A DNA stretch of 64,000 nt from Sialis fuliginosa (lineage: Eukaryota > Arthropoda > Insecta > Megaloptera > Sialidae): contig OY540809.1 in the NCBI GenBank assembly GCA_961205875.1, forward strand, positions 12,474,267-12,538,266. Direction: 5' to 3'. Positions within the stretch are counted from its first letter, which is position 1, and each line of letters opens with the position of its first letter. This document shows positions 1-14,000 of this stretch, piece after piece. Under the pieces are notes generated by a model. The model had not been told where the DNA came from. It ran no database searches and saw nothing but the letters and a program-made list of their open reading frames with translations. A program made the position numbers and the translations under genes.

Positions 1-2588
1 GGCCAACTTCAAAATTATAAAAGCAATCAAGATTTACGAAAGAACAAGAAAGATGAAGAATTGTTAATGGATGAGATTAAAAGTTTAGAAGTGGAACTGA
101 AAAAGGGAAATACTGATACTTTAATGTTAGAAATAAATAAAATAAAAAAAGAAATGAGTAATATTTGTCAACACAAAATAAAAGAAGAAGGAAAATTGTT
201 CCAACTAGATGAAGCTAAAACTGAATTAGAAAATGAATTGTCTGATGAATCAAATCTCAAAGCCGATGAAATATTCCATAATATGAGTATTGAGTATAAG
301 GTAACTATAATAAAAAACATTACCAATACAATTTTACTAAAAAATATTAGTTTAAAATTTTTCTTAAGACGCACCTGATTATTTTTTTATATATTTTTAA
401 TTTTTTGACAATTTCAATCAATCTAAATTTATGCAAACGTCAAAATGACATTTAATATGTCAAAGTAAATATCAATTTAAAAAAAATTATGATTTTTTAA
501 AGCAAATTTAGATAAATCTTTGTAAGGAAATATTTTACGACAAACGTTGTAGACCTATATTATAGGAAATTGAATGCTCTACAAAAAAATGTCTATACAA
601 TTTTCACGTAACATGTGTCGTTCTTGAGTTATATTGAAAAAATTAATATTTTGAGATTCACCCCTCCCACTTACTCACGATTTTATATGATTTTGAAAAG
701 GGACCGTCCTCAAGCCAGACTTAACCAACCAACCAAGTTTCATTGATATCGGTTCGGTGGTTCATGAGTTATGCGTGTAACAAAGATTCAGGGAACAGAC
801 ATACACACACAGACAATTTAAAATTTTGAAATCAGAAAACAATTTTTTTTTCTCATTTTAAAATAATCACAAAGCTTCTTGTATCTTTGATATTGCAATG
901 AAGCAATAATTTTATTCATACATATTACTAAGTTATTTCATTTCAGGTTGAAGAATTAGGAGCTAAAGATTTGAAAACATTTGCTGATTCTTTAGAAGAT
1001 GGACTTTTAAAATATCACAGAGATAAAATAGAACAAATCAACAGAAGTATTCGTTCTTTATGGGCGAAAGTTTACAAAGGGAATGACATTGATTATTTTG
1101 AAATTAGGGCCGAAATGAAATCAGAAGCTGTAAGAAGTAAAAATTATGAATATAGGGTAATAATGTTTACAAAATTTTATTAATTTAGTTTATCTTGAAA
1201 TTCCCCACCTAAATAAATCGATTAACTTTCATCTTAGCCTGCCACATAATTATGAGAAATTTAATAAAGAACACATAAGGTCAGTTGGGGTAACTTAGCC
1301 ATGATTTTACAACGTGAGCGCATAGTTTCTAACTTTATACTTGCCTGAGAACTACTAATGAATTATAATAATATCTAAAATATTTTTTATTTATAATACA
1401 ATATACAATCTTCAAATATACATATAATAGTAGAATTTAATTTTAATTTTTAGGAAAAGATCTATGGCCCAATTACCCCCCCTGGACCCAAATACCCCAA
1501 CTGACCTTATTATTAGTTTTAACAAATTAAACTTGTGCAAATAACGTTGAATTGAAATGTCAACAAGATTCAAACCATGTAAATGAATGTATCTTAAAGA
1601 AAGATAAAAATCTGTATTTTTTAACGGCCTCATTTAAATTCATAGTATAAAGCCAAGGTTAGTAAAGTAGTAGGCTGCCTCATAACTGTGCGGGGAGCGG
1701 CATCGTGAGGAACTCTTTGACATTATAAATGGCTGTCAAACTATATTTACTCTTTATTTTAGTTAAGCTGATTTATTGTAAGTTGTTTTTAAATATTTTC
1801 ATTTGATATTGCCAGTGTACTGAGTTTTAAATCTAAATTTTTATTATTTTATTATTATAAATTATAGTTTTAAACAAGTGTTTTTTTATGTGTAACCAAC
1901 AAATGTATTTTCTTTAAGCATTGATTTCTGACATCATTTTTAAATTTTTATGAAGAAATATTATATGTAATAATTTGTGCTTCTGTAATAAACAATAATA
2001 TTTACTTTTTTTAAATACAAATATACAAAAATTCGAAATAATTTGAAAACAATTTAATATATAAAATAACGTTTGAAGGTTCCTCAGGGTGACGTCACCC
2101 CACGCAGCCGCTGATTGGTCAAAAAGTTATGAGGCAACCTATACATATACTAACCTTGGTATAAAGCCTAGTTGTAAAAATATTGATTTTCTTAGTAGTG
2201 TCTAATTTACATATTCTTACAGCTTGTTCAAATAAAAGGAGATACTGAGCAAGATATGAGAGGACGTTGTAGTGCAGGTCAAGGAATGTTAGCTTCCATA
2301 ATCGTACGTTTAGCTCTAGCCGAAACATTCAGTGCAGCTTGCGGTGTATTGGCGTTAGATGAACCCACAACTAATTTAGATAAAGCAAATGTTGTAGCTC
2401 TCAGTGAAGCCTTAACTAATATTGTTTCTGAACGTGAACAAAGTTCTAATTTCCAACTTATAATTATTACTCATGATGATGAATTCTTGAAGGCATTAGC
2501 TAGTGAAAATACAATTAATTCTTATTTTGAAGTTAGCAGAAATCGTGAAGGTATGTCTAAAATTGAACAGAAACATGCCAGGCCGTAA
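1..2588 (+). CDS. RAD50: DNA repair ATPase RAD50, C-terminal part (partial, cut by window start)
   Basis: Exons 1-300, 947-1156 and 2223-2588 join in frame (all phase 0) with GT-AG introns and end at a TAA. The first exon is charged and heptad-like, fitting the coiled-coil arm. The second holds the FADSLEDGLLKYHRDKI to LWAKVYKGNDIDYFEIR block that precedes the C-terminal ATPase lobe. The third holds the ABC signature (RCSAGQGMLA), the Walker B/D-loop segment (LALDEPTTNLD) and the H-loop (IITHDDEF). RAD50 is the SMC-like subunit of the nuclear MRE11-RAD50-NBS1 complex that tethers and senses DNA double-strand breaks. The N-terminal Walker A lobe and zinc hook lie outside the window. Intron 2 carries a MITE. 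The protein ends a few residues after EVSRNREG, close to the usual C-terminus. Identification is secure. Confidence 0.96.
301..946. repeat. RAD50 intron containing probable dispersed-repeat debris
   Basis: Between the two splice sites lies a stretch from about 655 to 830 with CCTCCCAC, a GGTTCGGTGGTTCATGAG phrase and an ACATACACACACAGAC tail. This looks like the 3' flank phrases common in insect interspersed repeats. No second copy was found in this window, so the call rests on style only. Confidence 0.3.
1653..2159. mobile_element. MITE with ~35-bp terminal inverted repeats in RAD50 intron 2
   Basis: The left end CCAAGGTTAGTA...GCCTCATAACT and the reverse complement of the right end match over about 35 bp, and a weaker inverted match continues inward (GCGGGGAGC / GCGTGGGGTGACG, then TGAGGAAC). 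The 7-mer TATAAAG directly flanks both ends (1646-1652 and 2160-2166), as expected of a target-site duplication. The element is 507 bp and has no transposase ORF, so it is non-autonomous. The superfamily is not assigned. Confidence 0.85.
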
Positions 2589-4316
<1,728 letters not shown>

Positions 4317-4361
4317 TGGATTTTTAAAGACATTTTATAATTTACGAATTATGTTTCAATT

Positions 4362-4367
4362 AATAAA
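4362..4367 (+). terminator. SOSSB polyadenylation signal AATAAA
   Basis: AATAAA 46 bases after the stop codon, in an AT-rich 3' flank. Confidence 0.55.
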
Positions 4368-4410
4368 TAATATTTAAAATGATTTTACTGTTATATTTTT
4401 AATTTTGGCT

Positions 4411-4714
4411 AGTTCGGAGAATCTGAGTGTCCCGATGTCACAACTGTTAAAAACACGTATGTAGTTATTCAGAATAGAGTTGATGCTTTAATAATATACA
4501 CTTTAACTGTCCTTGGTTAGGACAATCTATTGGGGCAAAAGGCGGTTAATATAGTATAAAAACGGAGATTCAATCTCCGCCACAACGAACTGTTTTTATT
4601 AAATAATTGTGAAATAAAAATTCTGACATGTTCAATAGATACAGCACATTCTACTCTATTCTAACACATCATCACGTGATTTTTAATAGTAGTGACGTCG
4701 GGACTTTTCGTATT
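4411..4714. mobile_element. MITE, family shared with 31098-31441
   Basis: Left end CGGAGAATCTGAGTGTCCCG and the inverted right end CGGGACTTTTCG pair imperfectly. The inner phrases TTATTCAGAATAGAGTTGATGC, TTAACTGTCCTTGGTTAGG and GGAGATTCAATCTCCGCC recur at 31098-31441. There is no coding capacity. The exact outer boundaries are uncertain by a few bases. Confidence 0.75.
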
Positions 4715-5154
4715 AACCTCAATTTTTTATTATCAATTTTAACATAATAAGAACAATACATTCTTAATTTATTGATTGTATATCTACATGTAATTTAAAT
4801 AATTTCAACGCAGCTACATTTATACTATAACCTATTAAAACTTAAAAAAATATATTATTTTTATATTTTCTTATTTTAATTGTTTGATGATTGAATTTTT
4901 TAAATATTTTAAACATTTTATCATAAACGCATCAATTTAGCGATATTCAGAAAATATAAAAAGTTGATTTTAAATTCTGTCACTTATAAGACTGTTATCT
5001 TGTCTATTTATAGATGGCAACACATAAAAACAACTTTGACATATGTTCTGGGTTCTGTGTGTTCACATGTTCAAGTGTTTAAATCACAAATATTGAGTTA
5101 ATTATTCAAAGGGGAATTATTAAAAATATGTAACAAATTATAAAGCATAATTAT
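4715..5154. other. Upstream region of SLC35C2
   Basis: AT-rich sequence with no ORF. It holds the presumed promoter and 5' UTR of SLC35C2. An ATG followed directly by TAA lies at 5128-5133, 22 bases before the chosen start codon. Confidence 0.5.
5128..5133 (+). promoter_or_regulatory. Possible minimal uORF (ATG-TAA) before SLC35C2
   Basis: ATG immediately followed by TAA upstream of the main start. If it lies within the 5' UTR it would be a start-stop element able to stall or recycle ribosomes. The transcript start is not known from sequence. Confidence 0.3.
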
Positions 5155-8100
5155 ATGTGTATTTCTTCAAATACATCCATTATTAATCACGATGAAAGAA
5201 TGGTAGAGAAAATGACACGTATGGGAGCGAAATACGAAGCTGTGAAAAATCGGGATCAAGATGAATTTTGTGATGAAAACGAGACTGAAATATTAGAAAC
5301 ACGTAGGACAAAATGTAGTCCGCTATGTGTACGTAATTCCATAAAAACAGTCTGTTTAATATTGTTATATTTTACACCATCAATAAGCTTAACATTCTAT
5401 CAAAGATGGTTTTTACAGGTGAGAATATATCCCCAATTCAAATCTTTTTCATTTATTATAAACTATGAATTAATTTCTAGGATTTTCACTATCCCTTTTT
5501 TATTGTTATCTTCCATTTGATAGTAAAATTTTTATTAGCTAAAATAATAAGAGAAGTGTGGGGATGTATAACTAAAAAACCACGAGTTGTGTTAAATTGG
5601 CGAAGTTTTGTAAAAGGAGTAGCTCCTACTGGTATCACAAGTGGAATCGATGTAGGATTTTCAAATTGGGGACTAGAATTAGTTACAATATCTTTGTAAG
5701 TATTAATAATTTTTACAGTTATTTCTATAGGGGGGTAAAGAAACCCCTTTGATGGTAAAACTAGTTAGTGTGGCTTATCAACTCATTATAAGAGAAAAAT
5801 ACAAAAAATTACGCTTTTTCAATTTATTATTTAGATTTGTATATACAATATAAGTTGTACATCTTTAATTATTTGTAATTTTAGGTATACAATGACAAAA
5901 TCAACTACAATAATATTCATATTAGGATGTGCGATTATTTTGAAACTTGAGAAAAAGGTGTGTATAATGATAATACAGACAAAAATCTGAAAAAATAAAT
6001 AAACATTTAAGAATATCTACTTTCACGCTAGGCAGTGAACAATTTATGTTGGTTTAAATTAAAAGCGCTTTCGCACTCGACTGTGTAACTGATGTTAAAT
6101 CAATATAAATTATTGACCGCCTAGTGCGTAAAGTGTCTAATATATAATATGTTCATATACATGATTAATAATTCATATTTTTTAAATATTTTAGTCTTGG
6201 TCCCTTGTTACAATTGTTGGAATGATTTCCGGAGGACTTATAATGTTTACATACAAATCAACACAGTTCAATTTACAAGGCTTTATTCTAATTCTAATTG
6301 CATCGTTCATGTCAGGACTGAGATGGACGTGCGCTCAGATATTGCTTCAAAAGTCAAAGAATGGTTTACGAAATCCTTTTGATATGATTTATCATGTACA
6401 GCCATGGATGATACTGTCTTTAATTCCATTTGCTATTATATTTGAAGGTTAGAATAAAAAATTCAATATTTTCCTCTGTTCTGTTTTTTAATAATTAAAA
6501 ATTGTTTTGATAGACTGCATTCGAGGGTTAATTATTTATAAATATATATATAACAGTTATATATTGAGGCTAGGTCATTGAATTAAAAAAAAACATTTTT
6601 TAATTAAACGTTTCGCCCTTTATTAGTCTTCATCAGTTTCTAAAAAGTAATATAAACATGGTTTACATAATATGAAAATTGTAAAATATTAAAATTAACA
6701 AGTAATTTGATAACAATTTTATAATCTAATATACAGAGTGGTCCGGTTTGGGATACAGATATTTTAAGAGCTGATTCCTTGGCTCATTGTGAGTAAAAAA
6801 TTGTACAGAAATAGTTATTATAATATACAGGGTAACCCATTTTAAATGAACACCTCTGATAACTTTTTATGGTGAAATGTTATCAAAAAACTTTTCAGAT
6901 AAAAGTTGCACGGTTTGGAGGGGGATATAAACGTACTCGGATGATATATTTTGTTTAAGTTCTTTTATACAGGTTGGTCCGGTTTGAGATACAGATATTT
7001 TAAGAGCTGATTCCTTGGCTCATTGTGAGTAAAAAATTGTACAGAAAGGTGGAGTCTATCTTCAACACCCTCTGAGTTACAGGATGTTTAAAAACTTCCT
7101 TCAGAGTAGTACTTACAAACAAAGAATATCTCATAACTTCCAAAATAACATAACTAGAACAACTACAACGAATCAGTTTCATAGGTAATTAACTAATGTA
7201 TTTTTCAGTATTAGCTTTATTGCTAACCGTGTTGCCAGTTCAGAGTTATTGCTCATCAAAGTCAAAAAATATATTTATTTTTTTGAAAATTTTTATGAAA
7301 ATGACATTTTTCCCCAAAAGTACCTATAATATGTGATATTTTTTATCATTATTATTGGAAAACTGTAAGACCCAGGTCTAAACTTGGTGTAGTGAATTTG
7401 TAGGTAATATTATGATACACCAAAATAATGATAAAAAATACCACATATTATAGATACTTTTGGGGAAAAATGTCATTTTCATAAAAATTTTCAAAAAAAT
7501 AAATATATTTTTTGACTTTGATGAGCAATAACTCTGAACTGGCTAAAACTGAAAAATACATTAGTTAATTACCTATGAAACTGACTCATTGTGGTTGCTC
7601 TAGTTACGTTACTTTGGAAGTTATGAGATATTCTTTGTTTGTAAGTACTACTCTGAAGAAAATTTTTAAACACCCTGTAACTCAGAGGGTGTTGAAGATA
7701 GACTCCACCTTTCTGTACAATTTTTTAATCACAATGAGCCAAGGAATCAGCTCTTAAAATATCTGTATCCCAAACCGGACCAACCTGTATAAAAGAACTT
7801 AAACATAATATATCATCCGAGTACGTTTATATCCCCCTCCAAACCGTGCAACTTTTATCTGAAAAGTTTTTTGATAACATTTCACCATAAAAAGTTATCA
7901 GAGGTGTTCATTTAAAATGGGTTACCCTGTATATTATAATAACTATTTCTTTATATATAATATTGTTATCAAATTACTTGTTAATTTTTAATTATCTTTA
8001 TCCACTTATTGTCAACTAGTACTAAACAGGCTAATTTATTTAATTATTATTTATTTAATTATAAATATATATTTTAGTTCTTTTATATACAGTACGTTCA

Positions 8101-11033
8101 TGATGAAAGGAACAAATTCGTTTAAAATTCAGGTAATTATTTTGTGCAAAAACGTTCAAACACGTCGATTAGTATTTTTAGTTGCGGATTTTTTGACATA
8201 AGAAAATTGTATACGGGGTGTCTCAAGAAGAACATATACAGTCATCATTGATTTTTTTAAATGGAACACCCTATATATTATGTCATTTTTGAATTATATG
8301 GTGTATTCTGAACACTTTTTGTACAACATACCATATCTCTAAAATCAGCAGTTTTCGGAATAATGACTTTGAAAATTGACATTTTGAAATACACACAAGT
8401 CAAATAAAATGGTTAAATTGAACAAAAACACCTTGAACATTTTTTTAAAGCCAACAAAAACAACCTGGTATTGCAAAAAAAAGAAAAAAAGTTAAAATAA
8501 AAAAAAGAAAAAAGTTAAATGTTTTTTTTTGCCATACCAGGATGTTTTTGTTGGCTTTTAAAAAAATGTTTAAGGTGTATTTTTTCAATTTAAACATTTT
8601 ATTTGAATTTAAGAAACTGATGGATAATAAAGGTTGAAACATTCAATTAAAAAATGTTTTTTTCTAATTTAATGACCTAATCTCGATATAAAACTGTTAT
8701 ACAATCTACAAAAATGGTCATTTATATAAACTCAAAAAAAAAAACATATACATGTATTTGTTTCAGCATTACCATTAATTAGTAGTTGCAAATTATTCCG
8801 ATACACAGATACGCACCTACTATTTATAACTGCAAGTAAATTATTATGCGGTGCATTGATTGCATTCTGGATGGAATTCAGTGAATTCTTGGTTGTAGCA
8901 CATACATCTAGTTTAACTTTGTCAATTGCTGGAATTTTCAAGGTAAATAAAAACATATTTGACTTATGTATGACATATTAACTTAAACCACTTTTGAACT
9001 TGAAACATTTTCTCAACCTCAAGAATATTAAAACACATTGTAACACTTTGACTGCCAATTTTATGAGTTAACTCGTAAACATAGACTTACCTTTTACACT
9101 AGATACTAGTATTTTTATAGTAAATAATAGTAAGTCCAGTTAATGAAGCTCAAAATTTCGAAACTCACGTCGGACTTAAATTTTTTACTCCCTAATTTTG
9201 AAAATTTATCATAAATTAAAGATTTCTCTGATTTTAACGAAAATATTACTTGAAGTGGTTTTGGCGGTTGCTGATTAAGAATACGTTGTCAAAATAAGGA
9301 TTTTTCCCTACACATACCTATCTACCAGTGCCGGATTAAGCCAGCATGGGGCCTGTAGCAAATGTTATAAAGAGGCCCTTGACAGTGGCGTCACTAGGAG
9401 GAGGGGGGGGGGGGTGACACCCAGGGTGGAAATCAATAATGTCACCCCCTCAAAAATTATAAAGTGCAAGATTTTATATACAGTGCGTTCACAATGAAAG
9501 GAACAAATTCGTTTAAAATTCAGGTAATTATTTTGTGCAAAAACGCTCGGACCCGTCGATTAGTATTTTTAGTTGCGGATTTTTTGACATAAGAAAATTG
9601 TATACAGGGTGTCTGAAGAAGAACTTATACAGTCATCATTGATTTTTTTAAATAGAACACCCTATATATTATACCATTTTTGAATTGTGCGATAAATTCT
9701 GAACACTTTTTGTACAGTATATCATATCTCTAAAATCAGTGGTTTTTGGAATAATGACGTTTGAAAATTGACATTTTGTAATACACACAAGTCAAATAAA
9801 ATTTTTAAATTGAAAAAATAAACTTTGAAAAATTTTTTAAAAGCCAACAAAAACATCCTAGTATTGCAAAAAAAAGAAAAAAAAAAAGAAAAAAAAGAAA
9901 AAAAAGGAAAAAAAAAAGTTCAATGTTTTTTCTTCTTTTTTTCTTTTTTTTTGCAATACCAGGATGTTTTTGTTGGCTTTTAAAAAAATGTTCAAAGTTT
10001 ATTTTTTCAATTTGAACATTTTATTTGACTTATATGTATTTCAAAATGTCAATTTTCAAACGTCATTATTCCAAAAACCACCGATTTTAGAGATATGATA
10101 TGCTGTACAAAAAGTGTTCAGAATTTATCGCACAATTCAAAAATGGTATAATATATAGGGTGTTCCATTTAAAAAAATCAATGATGACTGCATATGTTTT
10201 TCCTGAGACACCCTGTATACAATTTTCTTATGTCAAAAAATCCGCAACTAAAAATACTAATCGACGGGTCCGAGCGTTTTTGCACAAAATAATTACCTGA
10301 ATTTTAAACGAATTTGTTCCTTTCATCGTGAACGCACTGTATATATAACTGTGTTTATTATATATATAACTGTTTGAAAATTAGTATTTTTTTTGCTTTT
10401 TTAATTATCCCTTAATTTTTTTGAGGAATGTATAATAACACACCACTTTTACAAACTTTTCTCAGTTTAATGTAGGTAAATTTAGAAAAATCGATTAAAA
10501 AAATTAAAGATCCGAGCTTTAAAAATCAAATTTTCAATAAAATCAAATCAAGATCTGAAACCCTAAATTAAATGATTGATTGCTATAGATTTGGACACCC
10601 TGTATCAACCATCAGACGGTAGAGATATTTTTTTCTAAGCCCCGGGGCCAGTAGCATTCGCTACTCCTGCTACATGGCTAATCCGGCACTGCTATCTACC
10701 CTGAAACCATATAAACATTCTAATTAGCACTTGTCATTTCAGGAAGTGTTTATTCTCATCCTCGCAGTAGAATGGAATGGTGATCAATTATCAAGTATTA
10801 ACATAGTAGGCTTAATATTGTGTTTGTGCGGGATTTCTAGTCATATTTATCACAAAATAAGAACAGCTTCTTCAAATGTTTTAACACCGTCAAATTCTGA
10901 TGATGAATATTCGTACAATATGGAAATGAAAGAACCATTAATGGATTCACAACTTGATGTGATCAGTATCACTAGTGACGAAGGAAGTGATACACAAATA
11001 TTATTTAATATTTTAAATAATAGAGATAGATAG
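5155..11033 (+). CDS. SLC35C2: Solute carrier family 35 member C2-like transporter
   Basis: Six coding exons, 5155-5418, 5481-5695, 5885-5957, 6195-6447, 8767-8942 and 10743-11033, give 423 residues with all phases matching. Family-diagnostic segments occur in order: LTFYQRWFLQ, VVLNWRSFVKGVAPTG, IDVGFSNWGLELVTISLY, TMTKSTTIIFI, GGLIMFTYKSTQFNLQGF, the RWTCAQILLQKSKNGLRNP loop, VVAHTSSLTLSIAGIFKE and LCLCGISSHIYHK. The product is a drug/metabolite-transporter-superfamily protein with about ten membrane helices. In mammals it sits in the Golgi/ERGIC and modulates GDP-fucose supply to Notch. The start is the first ATG; M16 (MVEKM) is an alternative. The long introns 4 and 5 are packed with fold-back elements. 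The C-terminal tail is acidic and cytosolic. Confidence 0.95.
6807..7950. mobile_element. Long fold-back (palindromic) element in SLC35C2 intron 4
   Basis: Arms of roughly 530-550 bases (about 6807-7355 and 7420-7950) are near-perfect reverse complements, from AGAAATAGTTATTATAATAT on the left to ATATTATAATAACTATTTCT on the right. The spacer between them is short and non-palindromic. The left arm has an extra ~25 bases near 7210-7235. A 75-base piece of the arm (TGGTCCGGTTTG...GTACAGAAA) also occurs once more just outside, at 6732-6808. There is no transposase. Mirror-image 60-codon ORFs in the two arms are by-products of the palindrome. Confidence 0.85.
8084..8640. mobile_element. Truncated fold-back element, same family as 9477-10344
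   Basis: The left arm from ACAGTACGTTCATGATGAAAGG to the centre matches the element at 9477. The right arm is cut short after the AT/AG-rich central hairpin (CCAACAAAAAC... / ...GTTTTTGTTGG). It lies in SLC35C2 intron 4 close to exon 5. Confidence 0.75.
9326..10691. mobile_element. hAT-type non-autonomous element with 8-bp target-site duplication (SLC35C2 intron 5)
   Basis: The ends are CAGTGCCGGATTA and its inverted partner TAATCCGGCACTG. The 8-mer CTATCTAC flanks both sides (9318-9325 and 10692-10699), the hallmark of hAT insertions. The element is 1366 bp with no hAT transposase ORF. A second, independent fold-back element (9477-10344) sits inside it, so the structure is nested. A CAGTGGCGTCACTAGG phrase followed by a poly-G run at about 9384-9413 suggests further repeat debris. 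Confidence 0.85.
9477..10344. mobile_element. Fold-back element nested in the hAT-type element
   Basis: The two arms of about 400 bases are near-perfect reverse complements, from ATACAGTGCGTTCACAATGA to TCGTGAACGCACTGTAT. They include TATACAGGGTGTCT internal ends and meet in a purine/pyrimidine A-G/C-T-rich centre around 9860-9950. Related truncated copy at 8084-8640. Confidence 0.85.
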
Positions 11034-14000
11034 TATATAATGAATATATTTTTATATTATATTATATATAGATGTTATAATTTAATTTTTTAGTGCATTT
11101 ACTATTTTTTCTACATAAACACCTTAGTAAACAATGCAAATATAAACATTTTTTCTATATATGTATTGAATTTTTTTTATTGTTGCCTTTTTATCAATTT
11201 TCTAATGCCCAGGATTATAAAGAATTTGTATGCAAATTTGCTTCCAATTATCTACTGGGAGTTAAATTGTTGTGAAATTTTTCGATATTTTAAAACAGTG
11301 GTAATAAATGTATAATAATGTAAATGCTATGCTTTTTATAAGGTAGATTTGGCAGCACTTATTTTAAGTCACTGCGTCAAAGTCATTATATGTACGATTT
11401 CATTTGCTACATCTATCAGTGGTTGTCATTTATATTTAATACCTAGCAGATAGCGTTAGTTGGAAGCTAATTTGAATTTGCACTCAAGTAAATTCTTTAT
11501 ACCGGGCATAAGTTTCATTTGTTATTAAGGATAAATGCTATTATTATTGAATTCATAATTGCTTAAATCTTATAGTTTGTTATTAAAAATATCTTGAAAA
11601 TACATATTTTATTGAAAAGTAAACTTTATTTGACAGTTTTATATTACTTATAAATTTTGGTAGCCATGTTCCTTGAAAAGTGCTATAAATATGCTATCAT
11701 TCAAAATAGCTGAACTGTAAATAAATTAGCTGCACAAGTAAAAAAAATTTCCTAAACTATAAAACACATCAAAATCTATGTGTAGAAGTTTTTTTAGAGT
11801 TCAATTAGTTTTACAGATACACAGAATAAGGAAAATAAAAAACAATTCCATCTAGAAATTATATTTAAAAAAATCACACATATAACACATCATTACATAT
11901 CTTAATAATAACTGGTAAAATTTTGCTGGACTATATACCTAACTGAAGAAAGACAATAAAATTAACTTCCATGTATGTATTTCATTTTTTCATCCTGATG
12001 ATTACTTCTTTTTATAAAGAACAATGGTAATAAATAGTATAGAATATTGCGAAACATGGAAATTTTAGTATTATTGTACAGTTAGCTGTAAATATCAGTA
12101 AGCAACATTTTAAAAATAAAAATATACATATAATCCACAAAACACCAATATTATTTATATTAACATTTAATATAGTTACAAATAATATATAAAAATAAAT
12201 AAAATAATCATAATGAATATTCTGGTATGTCTACAAAAATTCTATCAATATAAAATCACAATTTTAATACACTGTAATTATGATTTCTTCATCATGAAAC
12301 CTACAAAAAGCTTTCTAATGAAAGCATAATATATTTAAAATTAATATATGCGTAAGTAGAATTACATTTAATAATTTTAAACTTGTCAAGTTCTAACTCT
12401 CTTTCTCTCTCACTTCTCTCCTTTATACATACTTAATAACATTACTTATCTTGAAGTTTAAAATTATTTAAAAATTAATTGGCACTAATTGTTTCCAGCT
12501 TAAAATTGTAGCAGTTAATAATGTACGTAACACTTGAACCATCGATAACACATTGTCTGCTTGTTGGTGATTCGGCAAGAAATATGTATCGCAATATGTT
12601 AAAGTACAAGTTACTGCTACACTACAAAATACAGTTTTAAAATTTCATTAGTTCTATTCACATTAAATACAAACTTAAAGACCTACGTGTAACAATATTC
12701 TACAATACATTTTAATTTAAGTATCTTTAGCTGCGATGTAATTTTATCATATTTAATTACTATGATACAACTTTATCATCTACAGCAGCATTTCTTAAAC
12801 TGCTTTTTGTGTTTCCTTAAAGCAGCCTTTCCCAAACTTTTGTTATATAATCATATTTTTCATTTTTTTTGAAAATTAGTACTTTTTTTGCAAATTGTTA
12901 CTGGACTGATGAGAAAGACTGCCTTAGAGTACCTACTACAAATAATTAGTAAGTTCTGCAAAGCTTGAAAAAAATTTACATCAATTACAACAGAAAAGTT
13001 TTGCATACATAAAAATTATAAGTTTAGGTGTCAGAATTTCGAAATACCAGTGTAAATATTGAGTTGAACGTATATTTGAGATAAATCGACTAGGATTATT
13101 CACACTTAATGGACCACCGACATTTTCAAGGAAGACTATAATATGTAATAGTCGTTTTACATTATTTTGTCATAAAACTTTTATATATATGTAATATATT
13201 ATTTGCTGTGATGTATTCTGTGGGCTGTTGTAGATGTTGACGATGATTTCCAAGTAGCTTTGTGTTTTGACTTCTGTCTTCTTTGACATTAATTTAGCTT
13301 CAAATATATGATCAAACCTGAAGATGGCCGGTAGGTTTCAACCAAAACATCGCCAAGAAGGCAACACAGAATATGGAGTTACCCAGAAATTATCATTAAC
13401 ATATACCGGGTGCTCCATTTTAATTTCCCCAGACCAATATCTCGAAAACTAAACAAAATGGTAAAAAATGTTTTGAACAAAAGGTATAAAATTTCAAGGG
13501 GACATTTATTATTGTTATGGGTTTTATGAGGTAACATTTTTTTTCAAATAGTAACCTGCATTTTTTATTGCAGATTCGTAATGTACAAGAAATTATAGGT
13601 AACTTTTATAGGAAACATTTTTTTTTTAAAACATCAATCTTATTTCTTACAAATTTTTAACAATCCATGTCTAAATCCTAGCACTTTTTTCCCTCTTGTA
13701 ATTTTCTTTTAGTTTTTGAGTAAAAAATTATTGAAAATCCAGAAATTTATGTTAATTTTGCTAAATATCATAAAAAAATGATGTTTTCTAAAAAAAAAGT
13801 TGCTTTTTTTCGTAAATTATGATTCTGCAATAAAAATTACAGGTTACCATTTGAAAAAAAATGTTACCCCATAAATTATAAAAATCCATAGCAACAATAA
13901 ATGTTCCCCTCGAAATGCTATAACTTTGATCCAAAATATTTTTCACCATCTTGCTTAATTTCCGAGATATTGACCCGAGGAAATTAAAATGGAGCACCCG

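Noticed and set aside
7000-7757. Two nearly identical 60-residue ORFs on opposite strands (7000-7182 minus, 7575-7757 plus)
   Set aside because: They lie in the two arms of the 6807-7950 palindrome and are explained by it; no protein family or start context supports them.
10100-10300. 66-residue ORF
   Set aside because: Lies inside the right arm of the nested fold-back element.
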